Below are positions 59,450 to 64,000 of a DNA stretch of 64,000 bases, piece by piece. A model generated the notes under the pieces. The model saw only the letters and a program-made list of their open reading frames with translations. It did no database searches and was not told the DNA's origin. The position numbers were made by a program, and so were the translations under genes. Each line of letters opens with the position of its first letter. The stretch's first letter is position 1. Source of the stretch: Gymnopus androsaceus JB14 (Eukaryota; Basidiomycota; Agaricomycetes; Agaricales; Omphalotaceae); contig ML769502.1 of NCBI GenBank assembly GCA_009733575.1, positions 62,001 through 126,000 on the forward strand, given 5' to 3'.

Positions 59450-60478
59450 GGGTACCTTAGGGTACATTGTGATCTCCTCGACTTCGGTTCGGGAATCTAT
59501 CATGATTCATGTTCAGTTAAATGCTTCGAACAAGTCTTCTTTCAATTGAAGATCATCTTCGTCTGATTTATTCATCATCCAGCCAATGTTGCGCCATTCA
59601 TTGATTTCACGAGCGACTTTTCGCCTTTGAAGGAAACTCTGAGACAACCGAAAGCTGCGGAAGGACGAACGGTCAAGTATACAACACTCTTAAGAAAGAA
59701 CAATGATGAGATGGGAACAGTGTTCAATGATATGATGATTGAGGATACATAGGACAAGGGAGATACAACAGTTCGGAGGGATGTGGGTCTACAGGCCTCC
59801 GTCCATCAACATAAGCACCAACAACCTAGTTGACCACAGTGACCTTTGAGAAGGAAAAAAAGCAATTAGCTTGAGGTTCAAACGTTCAGGAAGGGAGAAA
59901 AAGTGAAGAGGCTCAGATACCGTTGTAAGGTAAATACATGATGAAGCAAGGTTAGTAAGACCCGGCGCTCCGTTCATACAGTGTGAATAAAGTTGTAATC
60001 GTCGCCAACGAAGAGCAAAGAAAAGAGAATGGGCACTCACCAAAAAAACGAAGTTGATGGAAGAAAAATGATGAAGGAAAAAAAAAAATTATATAGGGAC
60101 TCTGTTTGGTCGTGTCTTGCAACGACTTCTAATGACGGGCGCTACCGCGTCGCGCGCAAGTGAATAAAACAAGTAATCGAGAGCAAGGATAACAGACAAA
60201 GCACTAGGAGGACAGAAACCGTGGTCAGCTATAGCTACACAAGAAAGAACGAGACGTTGTAGTACTACACTAAAGAGTCCTTTGTCGAGCAAGCATTTAC
60301 ATCAGTTCAGATAAATATGCATTAACAGCAAGAAAGGATATGCGAGTCCGTCTGATACATGGAGAGCGAAAGCAACAAAGGGAAAGAGCACATGATGCGT
60401 GTACAAACTTGCAGAAAAAAAAAAAAAAGCAGCCCGAGTGAAAGAAGAGAATATGCCCAACCGACCGAAAAAAAGTAA
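59450..60478. other. Intergenic with one exon-like open stretch
   Basis: 59583-59752 has a clean open frame (ANVAPFIDFTSDFSPLKETL..MMIEDT) preceded by a CAG acceptor; it may be an alternative last exon of the STEEP1-like gene. The rest (59753-60478) has poly-A/T runs, including a 16-A run near 60415, and is probably 3' flank of the coiled-coil gene. No RNA gene is seen. Confidence 0.45.
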
Positions 60479-61668
60479 TCAGAGACCCAAACCCATCCTC
60501 TCAGCCAACGTCCGATCTGCACCATTGCTACCTCCGCTATTGCCCTGTTCCGCTGCGAAATTGGAGCTGGGGTGTGAGTGAGCTCCTCCGCCGCCTCCGC
60601 CTCGTCGAGAACCGCCTCTACCTCCTCCCCCTCCTCCATTCCGCCGTGACCTATTCCCGTCCCTATCCCGGTCTCTTCCGCCTCTATCTCTGTCCCAACG
60701 TTCCCGATTCCTTTCCGGAGACCTCCGCTGCTGCTGCTGTAGGTCCACTTCATCGACTTCCATCTTCGCGCTCGATTTGCCTCTCGGAGACCTCGACCTC
60801 GACCGTGATCGTCCTCTTCTTCCGCCATTTCCAGTCGGATAAGCCGACGAAGGTAAAGAGACGTTGGATCTCATGGACGGAGAGGTCTCCTCCTGGTCAG
60901 CCTGCGACAAGCGCTGCTTCTTGTGACTATGTGCGCGGGGACCAGTAGGTGGTAAGCGACCTCCGGCTGTAGAATTGGAATGAGAACGAGAATATGGCTT
61001 GACGCCATTATTATTATTGTGAAAATGGTTTTGCGGGGACGCAGTACGAGTAGCGGAAGTGGATGCAAATGCCTGGTAGGATTTATCCAGCTCATGACTG
61101 GAAGAAATCAACAAATTTACGAGCTTTCAAGGGGACTAGACTTACGAAAGCGAGATAATGACTTGATGAGATTCTAACCAAAAGTATTAGAGACGCGATG
61201 ATAAGAAAAGAATATCCAACAAACCCCTCAAAGCACCCTCAAGTTTGTCAACGATTCTCTTCAAGCTCTGAACCTCTTCCTTCAATCTCCCTGTCTCTCT
61301 TTTCTTTAGAATATCATACAACTCGTCATTCTCTTCTTGCAGAACCTTTACTCGCTGGGTCAAAGCTGCTGTAGTCGTGCTGTTGTTTGAGCTTCCTGCT
61401 GGAGAAGAACCTTGTGGGAGATGGGGAATATGTGGCAATAAGAGCGATGCGAATGTCGGAGGAAGCGTAACCGGTTCAGCGGTCGATGGAGCAGGCTGAC
61501 TTGAGAGATATAGCCTGAGTCGTGAAACTTCGTCCTATAGAAAAGATTAGTATTAGTTAAGAAATAGATACAAGAAAAGCTTACACTGAGTTGAACGACT
61601 TGGCCTTCTCTCTCTCGTAATAACATTTCTAGTTCCAATTCTCGTGTAGAAGGTAATGGGACATCCAT
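60479..61668 (-). CDS. Coiled-coil protein with RS/RGG-rich tail, WTAP/Mum2-like in layout
   Basis: The start at 61668 gives MDVPLPSTRELELEMLLREREGQVVQL, joined by introns to DEVSRLRLYLSSQP, a Pro/Ser linker, then a long coiled coil: ALTQRVKVLQEENDELYDIL, RLKEEVQSLKRIVDKLEGALR, ESHQVIISLSHELDKSYQAF. The tail is SR/RGG-like: GGRRGRSRSRSRSPRGK, RDRDRDGNRSRRNGG and a Gly-rich run, closing TLAERMGLGL at 60479. A coil followed by an RS/RG-rich tail fits RNA-binding or splicing-linked proteins. WTAP/Mum2, the m6A-writer adaptor, has this coil length, but I cannot confirm homology. No frame break is seen, and the tail suggests RNA contact and condensation. Confidence 0.65.
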
Positions 61669-61901
61669 GGCTCTGCGGGTATGCGTATGGGTGCAAAGGC
61701 GCCACGATTTCTAGATCAGCTTGGTGACAGAAGAAGAGAAGGCCAGTCCGTAAGACGAGTCAAAGTGACCTGTGAGAAAGTTCGCTTTGACTTGATAGTC
61801 TCCGTCAAGGAGATTGTGCGGGTAATCGGCTAAACCGGGCATTGAGAGAATGCAGAATAACTAGTGCAATTTACTGTATAAGCTAATTAAAACCGATATA
61901 A
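61669..61901. other. Intergenic between the coiled-coil gene and the flavin reductase
   Basis: Holds the promoter of the coiled-coil gene and the 3' flank of the flavin enzyme; nothing else is seen. Confidence 0.45.
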
Positions 61902-63822
61902 CTAATAACTGAAACTCTCCATTGTAACCTGATCAGAATCAACACCACACTTTGCCAGACCTTCCAGAATAGTCTTCTCAAACGGTTTAGAACCACACAG
62001 ATAAATCTTACGCTCTAGCTCGACACTCTGCAAAAACTTGTAATCCACACGCTTCGGATGTTCACGAGCATTTATCAACCCACTCGCCTGACTCTTCGTC
62101 GTGAACAGATCCAGCTCGAATTTCACCTTGTCACTCGAGATGTCCGCCGCTTCCATCAGTAGAGGGACAAGGACGTCAGGTTCACGGGTCGACAATATCA
62201 TATGTATATCTGTGCGACGTCCACTGTCGTCCTCCTTCAACGCCCGGAGCATGCTCAAAAACGGCGTGATTCCAATCCCCCCTGCTATCCACAAGAGCTT
62301 GGTTTCCGAGCCCGTCACAGGAGGCGGCAAAGAAAACGAGCCACTGATACCAATGAAACCAAGATGAATATCCAGAACGGATGTATCCACCAAGAGTTCT
62401 GGTTTTCGATTTGGCTAGTGAACGAGAAAGGTTGAAAATGGCTCCGGTGATAACACCACGGGGTATCTCGCGCATGGTGAGCGCGAACTCGTGGGTGGAT
62501 GAGGCAGAAATAGTCCATGTGCGCACAAGGTCGTCGTTTACGGATTTGGGATTCGATTCGGCCATGTGTGCATACCTGGGTTGACCGAGTAGACCTGTAA
62601 AGCTGAGGATAGCAGCCTGACCTGGTTTAATAGTAAGGGGAGTGGGAGATTTGAACCAGAATGTGGCGATAGTGGGTGAGTGAAGGTCAATGCGACTCAG
62701 CAAGACCATTTGGTTCGGCTTTTCAAGCGTCAGTCCAGCCTTCTCTTCAGCAAGGAAGCGAATGGGCGGACTGTACAGACTCGGTTCAGCACGCGTACCG
62801 CGCGTCTGTCGCACAGGAAGCGCATCCAAAACAAAAGTATAACCAGTCACGAACAGAGTCGTGAGGGCGTTTTTGCTATGCATAGGCATGAGGCGCCTCG
62901 CATCCTCCCCAAAAACGTTCTCTGCCACGCCTGTGAGATAGAGGACAGCGCCGGTTTCAAAGTTGACAAATGTGAAGGATGCCAAGGAGGTAGCTTCGAC
63001 GTTACCAAGGGATGTCATAAATCTGTTGCCAGAATAATCAGGCATCGCAAGTGTTCGTCCGTCTTTCCGTGAAACCCTGATGAAGCCTTTACGGCCTCCT
63101 CGTTGGTTCATGCCCAGATGGGAGGGGAACATGTCCGCGTCTTTGGCGGGAGCGACATAGGTGGTCCCAAAGAAGACAGTGTCTGATTCTAGAATGAAAT
63201 CAATGAGATTTTCTGGTAATCGCTCGCCTTCCTTGAGATCCAAATTTTCGGCTGCGACTTTGGGATGAGAATTTGGATGAGGGGTGAATTTTCGTATATT
63301 GATGTATTTCGGACAGTTCCCTATCGTCTCGTTGACCCTCATGTCAAGTTCAAGCAGACGGTCGCCCTGCGAGAGTGTATAGCCCGTGGCGTAACCTGCA
63401 ATTTTATTTCTCATCCGTGTCGGAAAATGAATGCCAATTCCTGCGACGAGCATATTCTTCTTCCCCGTCCTGATTATCGGTTCCCCTTCCCATATTTCCG
63501 CGGTTACTCTCAACCTGCTCCCCCCTATGTACCGAATGAACTTGGACCCCGTTTCACCTCCTTGCGGAGCTAATATGGAACCCCATGGACGACCCGTCGA
63601 ATCCAGAGTGGTAACTGCAAATTAGGTATATCAGTTGTACATCCAAGAAATAGGCTGTGTGGACATACCTGGAAGAAAGTGACACTGAGCATGGAACTGG
63701 GCGTACCCAGGATCAATCTCGTCGCTAACCCAAGTAAACATGCTCTGGACGGCTGGATCCCCGAGATAGTTCATCTTTCGGTGAATTTCTCGTTCACCGA
63801 CGTGCCAGCCATTTAACGCCAT
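61902..63822 (-). CDS. Flavin oxidoreductase: split-barrel FMN domain fused to an FAD/NAD(P) reductase
   Basis: The ATG at 63822 gives MALNGWHVGEREIHRKMNYLG. The N-terminal ~280 residues have the pyridoxamine-oxidase-like split barrel (QFHAQCHFLP, VTTLDSTGRPWGSIL, FIRVSRKDGRTLAMPDYSGNRF, LGNVEATSLASFTFVNFETG, VLYLTGVAE). The second half is a ferredoxin-NADP reductase-like module: IKPGQAAILSF (FAD side), RTWTISAS, GSFSLPP, LLWIAGGIGITPFLSMLRAL (NAD(P) Gly-rich loop), KIYLCGSKPF, and ending VTMESFSY at 61902. An extra A in a four-A run (62403-62406) shifts the frame between SLAKSK and PELLVDTSVLDIHLG. The two parts fit one protein of about 600 residues that moves electrons from NAD(P)H; the acceptor is unknown. 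It is full length otherwise, so error is likelier than decay. Confidence 0.78.
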
Positions 63823-64000
63823 TGTTGTTGTGGGAGAGAATGCAAGTAGGTAGTAAGATATTGCAGTTCTTATACGCATTCCCAGATCATGGTAGATGTG
63901 CTGCATATATAGATGAGTAAGCTGAGACTTGTGCTTGATGAGGGTCGGGAAGGATTCACGTGTCGCCCGAAGCTAACGCAATTAATGATGTTGAAGGTGA
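63823..64000. other. Upstream region of the flavin reductase gene at the right edge
   Basis: Promoter-type sequence with no supported gene; a further in-frame Met at 63906 exists but gives no recognisable N-terminal extension. Confidence 0.45.

Noticed and set aside
59789..60292. Minus-strand short open frames
   Set aside because: Low-complexity translations without domains; they sit in the intergenic stretch with poly-A/T runs.
60411..60427. Long A run as a retroelement tail
   Set aside because: No target-site duplication or reverse-transcriptase sequence nearby; similar runs occur in several intergenic places.

Overview
The window looks like nuclear DNA of a filamentous basidiomycete, most likely a mushroom-forming Agaricomycete. 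Genes are dense and unclustered by strand, are cut by many 45-60 nt GT-AG introns, and encode typical fungal housekeeping proteins (FMP27, PCF11, STE14, AVO2, Ran1-type and SRPK-type kinases, xylitol dehydrogenase). There are also accessory families typical of mushrooms: a JmjC-like protein, a NACHT-ankyrin protein and fungal-specific Zn2Cys6 regulators. I found no rRNA, tRNA, CRISPR array or intact transposon.

Layout. 1-5.4 kb is a degraded block: the tail of an unknown protein, then broken copies of POM152, IPP1 and LTN1. 5.5-10 kb holds a JmjC-like gene with an internal 72-bp tandem repeat. 10.5-37.6 kb is a core stretch: FMP27 (bridge-like lipid transfer protein), a DUF3112-like membrane protein, a Ran1-like kinase, xylitol dehydrogenase, an unrecognised nuclear-type protein, mitochondrial EF-G2 (MEF2), STE14, RPL9, PCF11 and FRS1 (PheRS beta). 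37.6-51.9 kb is an accessory island: a relic of an ankyrin tail, an SRPK-like kinase, a small unknown gene, a complete NACHT plus 16-ankyrin NLR-like gene, and two tandem paralogous Zn2Cys6 regulators. 52.1-64 kb returns to core genes: MRPL3, a GPH/SUT-type sugar transporter, AVO2 (TORC2), a STEEP1-like protein, a coiled-coil RS/RGG protein and a flavin reductase.

Two themes need care. First, many conserved and mostly essential genes carry single-base gains or losses next to short homopolymers. FRS1 has at least five, and MEF2, XDH, AVO2, the flavin reductase and others also have them. This looks more like uncorrected long-read assembly error than mass pseudogenisation. Second, the left block cannot be explained that way alone. 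LTN1 lacks its N-terminal two thirds and its last RING cysteines, IPP1 lacks several codons and has a stop, and POM152 has several stops. The best reading is a decaying duplicated segment beside an accessory gene.

Most genes are independent housekeeping units. The one plausible functional neighbourhood is the NLR/Zn2Cys6 island, which has a relic of the NLR family, a recent regulator duplication and two inverted-repeat candidates in its promoters.
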